A DNA stretch of 64,000 bases from Panopea generosa (Eukaryota; Mollusca; Bivalvia; Adapedonta; Hiatellidae). A program made the translations under genes and the position numbers. Location of the stretch: positions 7,606,874 through 7,670,873 of the forward strand of contig CM055901.1 of NCBI GenBank assembly GCA_029582155.1. Reading direction: 5' to 3'. The notes beneath the pieces are model-generated. The model saw only the letters and a program-made list of their open reading frames with translations. It had not been told where the DNA came from and did no database searches. This document shows positions 11,735 to 24,221 of this stretch, piece after piece; the stretch's first letter is position 1, and each line of letters opens with the position of its first letter.

Positions 11735-13225
11735 ATTACCTTTAACCAATGCCAATGCGGGATCTCATGATTTTAGAATTATCTTTAACCAATGCCACGG
11801 CGCAAGATCTCATAACTTCAGAATTACCTTTAACCAATGCCACGGCCCCGGATCTCATAATTTCAGAATTATTTGTTACCGATGCCATGGCCCGGGATCT
11901 CATAATTTCAGAATTACTTGTTACCGATGCCACGGTCCGGGATCTCATGATTTTAGAACTACTTGTAACCAATGCCATGGCCCCGGATCTCATAATTTTA
12001 GAATTACTTGTTACCGATGCCACGGCCCGGGATCTCATGATTTTAGAATTACCTGTAACCAATGCCACGGCCCCGGATCTCATAATTTTAGAATAACCTG
12101 TAACCGATGCCACGGGTCCGGATCTCATAATTTCAGAATTACTTGTTACCGATGCCACGGCCCGGGATCTCATTATTTTAGAATTACCTGTAACAAATGC
12201 CACGGCCCCGGATCTCATAATTTTAGAATTACCTTTAACCAATGCCACGGCCCGGGATTTCATAATTCTAGAATTACTTGTAACCAATGCCATGGCCCCG
12301 GATCTCATAATTCTAGGATTACCTGTAAACAATGCCATGGCGTTGGATCTCATGATTTTAGAATTACCTTTAACCAATGCCACGGCTCGGATCTCATAAT
12401 TCTAGAATAACCTTTTACCAATGCCACAGCCCCGGATCTCATAATTTTAGAATTACCTGTAACCGATGGCACGGCCCCGAATTTCATAATTTTAGAATAA
12501 CCTGTAACCGATGGCATAGCCCCGGATTTCATGATTTTAGAATTACTTGTAACCGATGCCACGGCCCCGAATTTCATAATTTTAGAATAACCTGTAACCG
12601 ATGACATGGCCCCGGATTTCATGATTTTAGAATTACTTGTTACCGATGACACGGCCCCGGATCTCATAATTCTAGAATTACCTTTAAACAATGCCACGGC
12701 CCCGGATCTCATAATTCTAGAATTACCTTTAACCAATGCCATAGTCCGGGATCTCATAATTCTAGAATTACTTGTAACCGATGCCACGGCCCCGGATCTC
12801 ATAATTTTAGAATAACCTTTATCCAATGCCACGGCCCTCGATCTTATAATTTTAGAATTACCAGTAACCGATGCCATTGCCCCGGACCTCATATTTTTAG
12901 AATAACCTTTAACCAATGCCATGGCACCGGATCTCATAATTCTAGAATTACCTGTAACCGATGCCACGGCCCTGAATCTCATAATTTTAGAATGACCGGT
13001 AACCAATGCCACGTCCCCGGATCTCATAATTTTAGAATTATCTGTTACCAATGCCATGGTGCATTTTATGATTTTAGAACTTAACCAATACTACGGCCCC
13101 GGATCTCTTGAGTTTAGAATTACTTGTAACCAATGCCAATGCCCGGGATCTCATGATTTTAGAAGTTCTTATAACCAATGCCACGACCCGAGATCTCATA
13201 AGTTTAGATTTACTTGTAACCAATG
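11735..13225. repeat. Minisatellite, 45-bp unit, about 33 copies
   Basis: Unit is close to GATCTCATAATTTTAGAATT, ACCTGTAACC, GATGCCACGGCCCCG. Since 45 bp is 15 codons, the array stays open on both strands: minus frames 11742-12383 (213 residues) and 12350-13057 (235 residues) of a 15-residue repeat containing SKIMRSGAVA, and plus frames 11749-12096 and 12606-12815. Open frames on both strands, joined only by frame changes, argue for a non-coding minisatellite, though a repeat protein on the minus strand cannot be excluded. Confidence 0.95.
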
Positions 13226-13249
13226 ATGTTAGATAGTTTAAACTTATTT

Positions 13250-13437
13250 ATTTTTCTTCCATTGTGAAACAAGTTCTTACAACTTAGGCAAGTCACGCTG
13301 GAAGTCTTCCAGAAACAAAGTATATGCGGAAATCGTGTCTTGCTCAAGGACACCACACATAGTCGTAGCGGAGGATCGAACATACGACACTTCGATCATG
13401 GGTTCGGTGCTCTACCACTGGATCACGCTGTCCACAC
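13250..13437 (-). mobile_element. tRNA-derived SINE with CTTGAGCAAGACAC block
   Basis: On the minus strand the head reads GTGATCCAGTGGTAGAGCAC (A box) and then TATGTTCGATCCTCC (B box), as in a tRNA-derived promoter. It is followed by GGTGTCCTTGAGCAAGACAC, a block known from many marine invertebrate SINEs. The tail is AT-rich and ends near 13250. It starts about 25 bp after the 45-bp array. Confidence 0.7.
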
Positions 13438-13439
13438 GA

Positions 13440-15710
13440 TAGGGTAGGTTTCAGATTAAAATAAAATTTAGTACATTCACTAATTAGGTGCCTAAAAGTA
13501 ACAATTTTTGGATATGCACATCTCCATTAATTGTTGACGATACATTAGAAGGTCCAACAAGACGCACTGCTAACGAGTACGTGTATACTCGTCATTTTGG
13601 TTACTTATATATTGATTCAGCCGTCGCTCGGAAATGACAAAGGACTGTGTATCGTACATAACTGCCAAGGATAGAAGTATTTGTACAAGATGACGGGCAT
13701 TCTATAATGATGACCACTGTATTGATAGAGTGTCCCGTTCTGATCAATTAACTCCCAGTCATCTTTTCTGTATCGATGATATACTACGATGTCGAGATTA
13801 AAACTTAATTTCTTCACCTGTGTTATTTAAAAACCTAATTGAAGCAGCGGCAGCGAGGGACGGTACGCGTACCACTTTATTGCAATCTTTCCACCTGTAA
13901 CGTGACTCTGGACGGGCAGCCTAACGCTGTCTAACCGATGTGAGGTCAATGGCGGACGCGTCGGGCACTGATCATTTGCGGTCAGGCGCTGACCTCTTGG
14001 TGAAAGGTTATGAGAAGAACGCTACTGAATATGATGTTAGTATAGCTTGTTACTGAAATAAAAAAAAATGAAAAAACTTATTAAAACTGTTTGATTAATC
14101 ATTTCCGGGTTAATTGATATGAATTGCCATATGATTGGATAACATCAATATCGACAACTCTTGAAAATTGATGATTTGAAAAAGATTGTCTGATATAGCT
14201 AGTTTTGTTTTCATTGATGTGCAGTGTCTGCCGTCGTACGTACTTGTGTGGTATAGTATTCAACAATTACTAACAGCGTGCCGGGTCCGATTAGCTAAGA
14301 CTCCATGGTGTTTGATATATACGACATTGCGTCTCATTGATACACGTCTCTCAACGTTAATTCAAGTGGGACAGTTATCCGTTACTGGCGAATATGGGTT
14401 TGCTAGTGTTAACCTTGCAGAATCCCAGGATAGAGTGGTCAGGTTAATTGATCGTATGTTAGACCTCAATGGCAAAATGACGACGCCGACTATTCAAACA
14501 AGCATTTCTGACAACATGCACGGTTGCAATTTCCGGTTTTCCATGTTTTTGATTATGCCACTTGCACGATTTTCTTCAATCAGAACATGTACATGCAGTA
14601 TGCCAACGTTCAGGTGTGCATGCCACATATACATGTAACCATCGCTAAAAGAAAAGCCTTCATGTAGAAGTGTAACAAGTATATAACATATACACAATTA
14701 AATTGCTTTGGTTAGTATCGCTGACTTTATCGCTTTTGATTGCCTCTTACGGACAGACACACTTGCGATGTCCTTAGTAATGGCGATTGTTATCACCGGA
14801 GCTTATCACTAGATCTACTATTTTCAATACAAAGAGATTTTCGTCGAAAAAAAAAATCAAGATAACGTCATAACCAATAAGTGGGTCATGCATTCGTGTT
14901 GATAACACTTTAGTTTGAGTGGATCCATTCAACGTCAAGACCAGAATACACACTTGGGCCAGCAATAATCTTCTTTCCATCCGGGAACGCCGGATCTGAA
15001 ATTAAGAGTATTTTCTGTTGTCGAACTAAACCATCGTTCGAAGAATTAATCAATGTGATTACTAGCGCGCTCAAAACTGCGGGAACGGAACCCGTACCTT
15101 ATATAACATAATATATTAACACAGATAAAAGAAAATTGTTGTTTTTTTAAAATATAAATATAAGTGATAAACGTCCAGTTTCGATATTCCATCTTGAAAT
15201 TCAACTACGAAATTATTTTGTATTGCATACATTAATGGAGAAAAAATTGTGTCAAAAATTAAAAAATTGTTTTCTCATTGTTTTTGTTATTTTATTTTTT
15301 TGAAGACATGCCCTTGGACGTGGAATGAAGTTTTTTTTCAACTGGCAATATAACAAGGTAAATAAAACATGAATATGGCTACTTTAAGTAGATAAATGAT
15401 CATGTAGTGTACTTCTGATTCACATGGGCACCAAATGTAGCTGTATTTGCAAGATATCGATTAATTGTGGTATTTTAGTAACTATTCCATTCAAAAGTCT
15501 ACCTCAGGAGTGAGCCATCGAGGCTACTTTCATCCGGATGTCCTTGTTTTTACGTAAGTAACATAGCGGATATCGGAATGTTTTGATTGAACAAACTTCT
15601 GTCATTGTAAACGTATAAAGAGGATACTGTTGTGTTTTTTCTTGCATATTTAAGGAGACAGTGATTATAGGTTACTGTCGTTACCGTTTTGTTTTGCGGT
15701 AGATTGTTGT
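13440..15710. other. Unassigned stretch with a GC-richer centre
   Basis: Holds a CpG-rich patch at 13850-14030 and the open frame 14186-14638, listed separately. The rest is AT-rich with homopolymer runs near 14060, 14845 and 15290. Confidence 0.4.
14186..14638 (+). CDS. Open frame of 150 codons, unknown, probably not a gene
   Basis: This is the longest open frame in the left part that is not made of tandem repeats. It starts with a non-ATG codon if taken at 14186. The middle (about residues 60-105) contains LSVTGEYGFASVNLAESQ and is amphipathic and protein-like. The C-terminal third is rich in Met, Phe and Cys and looks like random translation. No known domain, signal peptide or membrane segment is evident and no splice sites stand out. 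By my estimate, one frame of this length in 64 kb of AT-rich DNA is only mildly unexpected. It could be an old exon or transposon remnant. Confidence 0.15.
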   Translation: MSDIASFVFIDVQCLPSYVLVWYSIQQLLTACRVRLAKTPWCLIYTTLRLIDTRLSTLIQVGQLSVTGEYGFASVNLAESQDRVVRLIDRMLDLNGKMTTPTIQTSISDNMHGCNFRFSMFLIMPLARFSSIRTCTCSMPTFRCACHIYM

Positions 15711-15714
15711 TGTT

Positions 15715-16020
15715 GTATGGTGTTTAGCGTCGCTTTCGACAATTTTTCAGTCATATGGCGACAGTGTCTACTTGAGACAGTATTCTAAGCGCTGTCACAC
15801 TGGAGTATCATGCCGCAGACACATGGTATGATACCCCACCCAGTCACATTATACTGACACCGGGCCGACCAGACCTAAAACTCTCCTCTAAATGCTGAGT
15901 GTCAAGCGAGGAAGCTTCTAGTACCTTTTTTTAAAAAGTCTTTGGTATGACCCGGCCGGGGATTGAACCCACGACTTTCCGCATGTGAGGCGAACGCTCT
16001 ACCACTAGACCACGCCGCGG
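15715..16020 (-). mobile_element. Full-length tRNA-derived SINE, about 306 bp
   Basis: On the minus strand it begins CCGCGGCGTGGTCTAGTGG, where TGGTCTAGTGG fits the A box, followed by GTGGGTTCAATCCCC (B box with one mismatch). The body then contains the reverse complement of CCACCCAGTCACATTATACT and of 'gtatgatacccca'. The tail ends in a CAA/TTG-rich stretch at 15705-15722. A second copy lacking the head lies at 4690-4880. The tRNA-like head marks it as transcribed by RNA polymerase III; mobilisation would depend on a LINE. Confidence 0.85.
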
Positions 16021-16321
16021 TCTAGAAAATAGAATGTACCGATTACTGTTATATATAAGTGCACTTTTTTATATATGGTTGGAAAGAGAAATGTATTGGC
16101 TTTCCAACAGTGTAGTGTTTTTTTTTTGAGAATGTTACACTATTAAGTGTATTTTTAAGCCGTTTATTCATCGAGTGTGATTGACACGAACTCGGGGGAG
16201 GGTCGAGTTCTACCCCTTTTCCATATTTATATATTCGTAAAAAAATAAAAATATTATTTTGTTTTCAATTGTTGAGCATATAGAGGTTTTTTTTAGTTGT
16301 TTTAGGGGTGGGGGTGGGGAT

Positions 16322-16346
16322 GGGGGGGGGGGGGGGGGGGGGGGGG
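16322..16346. repeat. Poly-G run, about 25 bp
   Basis: Uninterrupted G, preceded by GGGGTGGGGGTGGGGATGGG, so the whole 16307-16346 tract is strongly G-quadruplex-forming. The proline-rich minus frame over it is an artefact. Confidence 0.9.
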
Positions 16347-16359
16347 TAATTATTGCTAG

Positions 16360-16437
16360 GCTCCGTACACCTGTGCCTTCGAGTCCGCTTCCTGAGTAAA
16401 ACCAGTACTGGGTTAGAAGCATCCGGTCCAGCTGGCA
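16360..16437 (-). mobile_element. SINE core fragment (CAGGAAGCGGACTCGA family)
   Basis: The reverse complement contains AGTACTGGTTTTACTCAGG and AAGCGGACTCGAAGG, matching the core of the SINE at 39950-40140. Head and tail are missing. Confidence 0.6.
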
Positions 16438-16439
16438 TA

Positions 16440-17490
16440 TTCATAGGCCTTTACCTCTTACACTTGTATACCAAAAATTCTCTGTTACAAAATATGTTTT
16501 ATACAATTTAACTAGATTATTTGAAAATTTTATTTCCTCCATTTTTTAGGAGAGCATATAATTAAAACAATAATACAAATGAACAAGTCAACATTATCTA
16601 CATGTATGAACAATATATAAACATATTACAAGAAAGTAATAATTAATACATGACGATTGTATATTGTAATACACATACTATAAACTACTATATAATTCAA
16701 TTCAAATCAGACCAATTCTCTTATTCATCACAAACATGATACAAAGTTATCACTAAATGATTCAGACGATTATATAATGAAAAGAGCATGTCACATAATT
16801 ACATACACATCAAAATTTCGTATCGGTATTGAATATTTGAGCTGTCCATGTTAACAATACTTTATACATGACATTTTGCACCACGGCATGGCGATCCGTT
16901 TGTCTGCAGCTCCGTGGAAACATGCTGATTACTCGCATGAGTTTGTATTAAACTGTTTGATTAGTTAGTTCAATCAATTTGACATTTATTTGGTTTGATT
17001 TTCGTGTTTTCGGAATCAGGTTACGGTACGTTATGTATTTTGTCAGCCTCAGTGGCGTCAGCTGTCCATCTCGGCAAGTCTTTTAAAATCGCTATTAACT
17101 TTTTTAAAATGGTAGAGACGACGGTATAAACTGACATTTATGTACTGAATCCTGTATAAAGAAAATAAGCAATACATTTTTTCAAGGTTACAAGCAATAC
17201 AATCGCAAATTTGCATTTTATATTTAAATAATATACTTATTGAACCTATTCACTTTAATTCAATATTATTTTTGCGTTTTATTGATTATTATTACGCAAT
17301 AAGTTACCTCTCTTGATTTGTGACGTCATCTAAGAGAGGTGTGTGCCATTTTGGAAGCTGTGAGTAAATAATACTTGGAATAACTTAAAGTGGACAACTG
17401 TGCCTTTTATGCACGATAAAGGCAGGTGGTAAGGATGTAAGGATGTGCCAGTAAAATGCACTCTTAATGATTCATATTACACCCAGCCTT
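16440..17490. other. AT-rich stretch, no gene seen
   Basis: Very AT-rich from 16490 to 16850. Nothing recognisable until the SINE fragment at about 17495. Confidence 0.45.
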
Positions 17491-17494
17491 GATT

Positions 17495-17590
17495 TTAAGC
17501 GGAGGTGGTAGTGTAATTGACAGAATGTTGGCTGCTCACGCTAGAGGTTGTGCCCAGACAGCGGACTCGAGAGCGGTTTTACATAAACTC
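17495..17590 (+). mobile_element. tRNA-derived SINE fragment with internal deletion
   Basis: GGTGGTAGTGTAATTGACAG then ATGTTGGCTGCTCACGC and AGAGGTTGTG match the head of the 40.1-kb SINE (minus-strand reading 'gtgttggctgctcacgccagaggttg'). Next, CAGCGGACTCGAGAGCGG matches that element's core. The stretch between B box and core is deleted. The LINE fragment starts directly after it. Confidence 0.65.
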
Positions 17591-18840
17591 TGAACTATGA
17601 AAATGTTTATTTTATTGTATGCGGACGACATAGTGATATTTTCTGAAACGCCAAATGGATTACAAAAAGGTTTAGATATTTTAGCCAATTACTGCAAACG
17701 TTGGAAATTAAATGTAAATACTACAAAAACAAAAATAATGTTTTTTAGGAAAGCAGGGTTACTACCTAGGAATTTAACATTTTTGTACGAAGGAAATGAA
17801 ATTGAAATAGTTAAATCGTTTTGTTATCTTGGAATTGTATTCACTCAAGGGGGGTCATTCAATGAAACACAAATTACTTTGGCAGGCCAAGCGTTGAAAG
17901 CTATTTTTAAATTAAATATATATATATATAGATTCACAAATATTTCGGTCAAACACAAACTTGATTTATTTGATAAACTTGTAAGCCCGATACTTAACTA
18001 TGGATCTGAAGTTTGGGGTTTTACTACGGCTTTAAATATCGAAAGAGTACATACAATGTTTTATAAAAAGTGCTAAATGTCAAAAGGAGTACACAAAATG
18101 ATTTCATCTATGGAGAATTAGGAAGAACAAATCTTGTCACACAGAGGCAATATAACATTGTCAAATATTGGTTAAAAATAATTTGCTCTGGCGAAAATAA
18201 TTTTGTAAAACTGGTATATAACATGATGAGAAGTGATGCTGATCTGCATCCAAATAAAAAGAACTGGGTAACGTTATTAAAACAATTATTATCTTCTCTT
18301 GGTTTTTATGACGCTTGGTTATTCCAAGGTGTTGGAGATAACACTTTGTTTCTGTATAATGTAAAACAAAGATTACAAGATAATTTCATTTAAAATTTAC
18401 ATTCTCGTCTTCGGAACTCAAGTAGAGCGAATACCTACACTTTAATTTTTGATAATTTTGCTTTAAAATCTTACTTGTATATGGTTAATATAGAAAAATA
18501 CAGAATTGCGTTATCCAGGTTAAGAATCTCATCTCACAATTTACAAATAAAGGCTGGAAGATGGCACAAACCTCATAGTATACCTTTAAATGAACGTAAA
18601 TGTACCACATGTGATACATTAGAAGACGAATATCATTTTGTAATTGAATGCAGATTGTAAAATCAAATAAGAAACTCATATATAAAGAAATATTATTGGA
18701 AAAGGCCAAGTATGTTTAAATTTTTAGCACTTATGCAAAGTCAGAACGAAAAAACTATTAGATGTCTTAGTGTTTTCGTGTTTAAAGCTTTTGAAATAAA
18801 GAAAAATGAAATATTCAATTAACCCAACTTACAATGCTAT
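17591..18840 (+). mobile_element. 5'-truncated LINE (non-LTR retrotransposon) fragment
   Basis: The fragment spans the C-terminal half of a reverse transcriptase and the end of the ORF. Endonuclease and the first reverse transcriptase motifs are absent, as expected for 5' truncation at reverse transcription. It abuts the SINE fragment on its left. A related fragment lies at 34170-35279. The clade cannot be fixed from this piece; the arrangement (YADD, then SPILNYG, then a C-terminal Cys/His knuckle) fits CR1/Jockey/I-like lineages. Confidence 0.85.
17597..18822 (+). pseudogene. LINE reverse transcriptase, broken
   Basis: The first part (17597-18076) starts with the catalytic motif LLYADDIVIFSET (reverse transcriptase motif C, metal-binding Asp pair) and continues with CKRWKLNVNTTKTKIM, FCYLGIVFTQGG and SPILNYGSEVWG, all typical of LINE reverse transcriptases. 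A frameshift near 18070 moves the reading to the frame carrying RSTQNDFIYGELGRTNL. An in-frame TAA at 18391-18393 and another at 18658-18660 interrupt it. Between these stops a knuckle CX2CX7HX4C (CTTCDTLEDEYHFVIEC) is visible. After the second stop the homology goes on (KRPSMFKFLALMQSQNEKT) to about 18822. It is therefore dead copy DNA. Confidence 0.85.
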
Positions 18841-19104
18841 GTTACAAGTTTACATAACTTATATGAAATATAAAAACAATAACATAGAAAACATTTTTGA
18901 ATACAAATGCATCTAAATTCAAATATTGTATTAACAGTTTATATGTTTGGAATATTTTCATCAGCAATACTAAATTATGATTGAAATATGTCACCTTCTC
19001 CGCACAAATAAGACGAAAATTACGAAACAGTGTTATGATTATATGACAATGAAATGAAAAAAAAACAAGAACATAATAATTGTGTTTATGTGCGTGCCTG
19101 TTCA

Positions 19105-19165
19105 GGTGCAAATATGTGCGCGCGCGCGCGCGTGCGTGCGTGTGTGTGTGTGAGTGTGTTAGTGT
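19105..19165. repeat. GC/GT dinucleotide microsatellite
   Basis: GCGCGCGCGCGCG followed by TGCGTGCG and GTGTGTGTGTG. The alternating purine-pyrimidine run is a potential Z-DNA former. A minus open frame (18842-19207) with a Thr-His-Ala-Arg stretch is an artefact. Confidence 0.9.
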
Positions 19166-19302
19166 GTTAGTACGTCTGTGCGTTGTATTTAATTGTACAC
19201 ATTTCACATGTAATTACTGCACCATTTGTTGTATCAATTGTAAATATGCATAGTATGTTGTATCCTCCTAGGTCTCATGGCCTATTGGAATTTCTGAATA
19301 AA

Positions 19303-19352
<50 letters not shown>
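19303..19352. repeat. TA dinucleotide microsatellite, about 25 repeats
   Basis: Pure (TA)n. The plus frame across it (19183-19374) reads Tyr-Ile repeats and is not coding. Confidence 0.95.
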
Positions 19353-19354
<2 letters not shown>

Positions 19355-22300
19355 TCGCATTCGGGCTGAAATAAATAAGTATAAACTAACATTGAAACTA
19401 GTAAGTCAGAAGGCTTGTGTTACCACTTTAACTACTGGCATTGCATCGACGCAAAACCTTTCTCTGATCTTTGACGTACTGAATAATACACTAAATCAGT
19501 TTTTAAAATATGCTTTAATCTCTGACGACTGGTGATTTTAGCTCGAAGGGAACATGTTTATTATTTCACCAGTTTTTCGACTTGCTAAATGAGACAAAGC
19601 TTACCTCACCCAAGTTTTGAGTTTAGTGTGTGATGTATGTTGCTACTCTACAGATAGTAAATCCGATATAAAAATTACACAATTCCTTGACCCAAAGTTG
19701 TTATTTAGAACATGTATTATTGAGAACATACATTTTATTTGATCGTTTATAATGAATTTAATATATTTCATTTTTTAAAAAATCAAACATTGTTCTGAAA
19801 CATTATATAGCTGCGACAGTCGTTTGATTTGTCACGTGACACTTCGAAGAAAACTTAAACATATAATTTGACTTTTCTGGATTCTGCCTAGTCAGCTAAT
19901 ACCTCAGCAGGTTGCATCATTTGTTCTTTTATATGTACTGTATATTTACCTTTTACATTGTCACGGGGTTGTATGTGACGACGCAGAAAGGAGGAAGGTT
20001 GGGTGCAATCATTATTGAGAAAATAAAGATAACTACAACATAAAACAGACACTGCAGTTTAGATGAAGTTTTCCTTGTTCGCACCAACGATCCATACATG
20101 TAACTACTGTCACCAACACGTTATAAGGTTGGTCTTCTAATATTCAGACAGATGGAGGTTCGCTCCGACCTCTCGTTTATTTAGGTTTCATTCGCAATAA
20201 CCATGGACAATGTTAAAGTTGGGCCTATTTTGTTATTGGCAATGCTGTAATGCATTGTCACTTACTACAGCTATAAAACATACGTGCACATTCACACTTG
20301 ATTGACCATTAAATTGATTTAAATGAAAACATACAAACGAGAACCAAACGAGCAATAATCATCTCCATAGATAAATGTCATAATTTACCCCGTTAACGTA
20401 TCCATGGTTAATATTAAGCCACTGTCTTCGTACAGGTTTCGTTTATTTAACGCTGTCTAATGAACTCATGACCTACAACATTGATGATTTTTAGCCTATA
20501 ACCTCAACCTGTGTCATCGTCCGAACTCAAAACAACACTCACGAACGACCTCGTTGTATATCTAGCTCGAGAAAAAAATGTAAACCTTGAACTAAATATA
20601 CCGTCTAATGAGGTCGTCTGCTACTGAACTAAATATACTGACTAGCGAGTACGTCTGCTACTGTTCACTTTAACGTGCTGGAGAGATGCGTATGAGAGCT
20701 GAAAGATGGTTATGATAATTTCAAGGATTTATAAATTATAGGAATTGATTTTTATTGTAAACAAGTAATATAACGCTTTTTAATTTCATCACAATTATTG
20801 TAAATTTTCGTGAGGCCGGGCGATGTGAGTCGTGTGTCAGAAAGCGACAATGTGTGTGATCAACAAGGGCATACAAAGCTTATGGTTATTCCAATAAATA
20901 ACGACATATGTAATATGCATGTATTTTGAATATCGCAAATTCATATATCTGAGTAGCAATACTCTCAATGGTTGTTAGCTCACAACACAATTATGTTCTG
21001 TCACGTTTAATTTGAATTATAAGGCCGTCGTTAAAATACTGTTAAAATACCGCTTGTTGTGCTCCTTACTCACTAAAGATTTTTTTATTTACTTTCAAAG
21101 CAATGATTTTTTTCACGATATTTGTCCATTTTTTAATTGACATTGCAAAATCAAAATCTGGCCAAAATGTAACTACCTACATGAGAAATTCTGGGTAGGC
21201 AAACACATTTTTAAGGATGGCCTGATTAAGCTGTCCAAACTGGATAATAAAAGTTAATGGTAGCATGTGTTGTGAATTGCCAGACATAAAGATAAAAGAA
21301 TAATAGGAACTATGTCTAACAGAAGATGCAGTCACGGGAAACGGCCATCTACAACAATGTATTGAACAAGGATAATACTTTAGGGATGCTAAAACCATAC
21401 AGATACGACAAAACTAGGAGCTTAACCGTTGTATATGGGAACAGCCTGATCTTGTCACATCCCGCCTAACCGTTGTTTACGGGCACAACCCACCCTTGTC
21501 TAACCCCGTCGCCATGTCATAAAACATAAGTTCAGCCCGACCTTGGCTTACCACGTCGTCATGTCATGAAGCCAACTTAGTTCCATCGTCAACATATTTT
21601 AACTGTTAATATATGTTGTCTTTTAAATACTGTAAATAAACAATAATGCTCGACGCATCCCAACTACTTGCGATGTGTTTAATAGTAAAAAAATGTTTAT
21701 CAAGGATATCACATATCAAGGGGCTTGATAAACGCTGGTTGACTAACCTCTTAATTTGCCCGAAGATATCAAATATATCGTTCTGTTTTTCCAGACGATC
21801 TCTGACATCCACTTCAGGGTCACCGACCGTTACAAATATAGACTACAGACAGACAAAACATAAGGGTCAGTGTAATAATAACAAACTATGGGTACATGCG
21901 TGGTTAGCAGATAGCACTTACATGTAGCCCTGAAGTTTATATACAAGCCGTAAATTAATGAACACGTCGTACCTTATGAACTCACACCACTATTATCTCC
22001 CTTGAGTACTCCGGACAGATGAAGGAGGTAGAAATAAAACTTTAGTTCTCCTTTTCTCCTTTTTTCAAGGCTTTGTACTGCAATGGTTTTTTTTTTGCTA
22101 GCATGAGTTAAATGGACAGTATTTTAGAAATCACCACTGAAAATTTGATGCTGATACCAGCTTTCTGGACAATTCTGTGTCATTTCAGAGTTGATGGTTC
22201 GAACTGCATCTAGGACGAATAGTTGACATATTATAACTCTGGAAATTGATAGGTCTCACAAAAGCACTGAATTTAAAAAATACAACCTGGTCAAGGTATG

Positions 22301-22400
22301 CTTTTTTCCCTTTATAATTGCATATCTTGAACCAGTGAAGAATTTGAGCCCAGACACATGCTGCAGAATTTGATTTTTCACTCTGTTTTGGACATAAATG
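19355..22400. other. Gene-poor stretch, CpG-normal
   Basis: No protein-like frame. A degenerate duplication of about 37 bp lies at 20590-20662 (both copies end CGTCTGCTACTG). At 21421-21573 loosely repeated blocks start TAACCGTTGT and end 'gccatgtcat/gtcatgtcat'. Overlapping frames at 21606-21927 are on opposite strands and lack motifs. Confidence 0.45.
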
Positions 22401-22403
22401 TTA

Positions 22404-22444
22404 CAATGGAGCCCTATGGGAAATGTAATAGTGGTGTGAGACGT
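22404..22444. repeat. Dispersed block shared with 8026-8063
   Basis: TTACAATGGAGCCCTATGGG followed by AAATGTAATAGTGGTGTGAG. Here it is followed by unique sequence rather than by a minisatellite. Probably the end of an old transposon. Confidence 0.55.
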
Positions 22445-22534
22445 TAAGAGAAGGAAAACAATGATCTTTGATACGAACAATCACACATACGAATACAAAC
22501 CTTTATAAAAATGTACATCGTGTCCGAGGGTGTG

Positions 22535-22564
22535 CTTGACTGTCTGTCTGTCTGTCTGTCTGTC
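22535..22564. repeat. TGTC tetranucleotide microsatellite
   Basis: About seven TGTC units. Open frames on both strands pass through it without other coding signs. Confidence 0.9.
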
Positions 22565-22569
22565 TTCTC

Positions 22570-24220
22570 TTGGCCTGCAGGAGTGGTTTGGTCAAGTCTT
22601 TTGAATTTTATTTTTGAACGCCATATATTCATTATAGTGTGTACCATGTGGCTACTGTTTCTTGGGATACAATTATTAACACTATCGATGACGTTACTAC
22701 AGTGTCATGTTTCACTTCAATGCCGGGAAACGTTTCACGAGACCGTGCAGTAGAGCGTTACAGAAATGTGTTCCAGGAGTAAATCGTGACTTTGAAATGG
22801 TCGTAACTAATACAATCAACCTAACAAATTCAATAATAATAAATTCAATTATCAATATGAATATGTTCCATTTTGAAGATTAATCTTGGGAATGTGTTTT
22901 AAGTACAAGTATTAATTAGCTCAAGATGCACATTGCAGTCAATTACCGATAATGTCTGACGTGAACCTGGATGGACATGCACTGTATTGTGGAATCTCCA
23001 ATTTGACATTTAAACCTATGGTTAAAATGAATCAAATTGAGTTTTTAAAACTGATAAGTCAAAGCAAAAACTACTATTTCAGGAGGTACCAAGGAATGTT
23101 TATATCAATTATAATCTGACCCATACTAATCCAGGAACACTATCTTCATGTGAACCGGTCGTAATATTATTTTATTTTTTCATCTGGAGTTTATGGTAAA
23201 GACTGAACAAATAAACACGATGTGCTGCACATCAACCACAGTCCAGTGTCCGGTTAACAGATATGCTGCACCTATAAACATGCAGTATGGTTTGGTTATG
23301 TATAAGCATGGATTTTAGATGGAATATATATACAGTAGAACTTCGTTGATCGAACATGGATGGCTGGAACACCATATATAGTTCGAACCACTTATCTGGT
23401 CCCGACTGAATTCCTATTTCAATGTTTAAACATGTACATATACGGTATGATGTTGAACAATACTTGGCTCGAACAGCCCTTATATCGAACTTTTTTGTTC
23501 AGTCCCGTTGGGTTCGAGCCATCGTAGTGTTTGTAATATCAGTGTTGAATCTTTATTTATTATTACCTTCTTTAAAAGTGATTCCATATCGAATGCAATA
23601 ACAGGTATTTATAATTGTATGACATTCTGTCAAACTGAGAAAAAAATGGACAAAATATGTATAATACATAATGTATGTAGTATATATGCATAATTTATAA
23701 ACTGTACAGACTAAAATTACATTTGAAGCAATGCCTTTTTGCTCCCACATGACTAACAATAGGATTTGTAGAAACATTTAAAATATGCGACTTAAGTAAA
23801 TACTCGTATTTGTTCATAATACATTTGTTAATATATTCAAAATAATAGCAATACCGTCTTAATAAACACATTCCGTGGTGGTAGTACAACGCCTAGTATC
23901 ACCTCAATATGACCCCGTGTGACATTCATTGCCGTTTTACGACTGTACTTTCAATGATAGTTATACGACTATAAGTCCGTGATGGTGTTATACATATCAT
24001 TATTTGTTCACGACAAAGTTTGTTTTTATGAAAATCAAGCTAAATAGTCCATTGGTTTAGTCAGCCTTGCCGATATTGATCCTAGTAGCAGTGTGGCCAT
24101 TTTCCCTCTATGCCGGCACAAACTGAGATTGGCGGTGCACTTTTTATAACATCATTTGTTTCAAGTTTACCTCTTATTTTGTTATTCAGCTCACCAAGGT
24201 GTCTTTCTTCTTCCGCCGGT
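22570..24220. other. Unassigned AT-rich stretch with one transposon-like end
   Basis: Apart from the block at 23332-23525, described separately, I see only short frames (23508-23889, both strands) without motifs. Confidence 0.4.
23332..23525. mobile_element. Possible Tc1/mariner-type (pogo/Tigger-like) MITE remnant
   Basis: Starts TACAGTAGAACTTCGTTGAT, which resembles the TA-CAGTAGAACCTCG ends known for Tigger/pogo-like elements. Inside are the recurring words 'tcgaac', 'ggttcgag' and 'ctggctcgaac', as in such MITEs. No matching inverted end is visible on the right, so only one end or a decayed copy is present. Confidence 0.35.
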
Positions 24221-24221
24221 A

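Noticed and set aside
15940..16020. A tRNA gene on the minus strand
   Set aside because: Same reasoning: a tRNA-like head joined to a SINE body that recurs at 4.69 kb.
18842..19207. 121-codon minus frame with a Thr/His/Ala/Arg stretch
   Set aside because: It passes through the GT/GC microsatellite and then AT-rich random sequence.
19303..19374. Tyr-Ile repeat peptide
   Set aside because: It is a (TA)n microsatellite.
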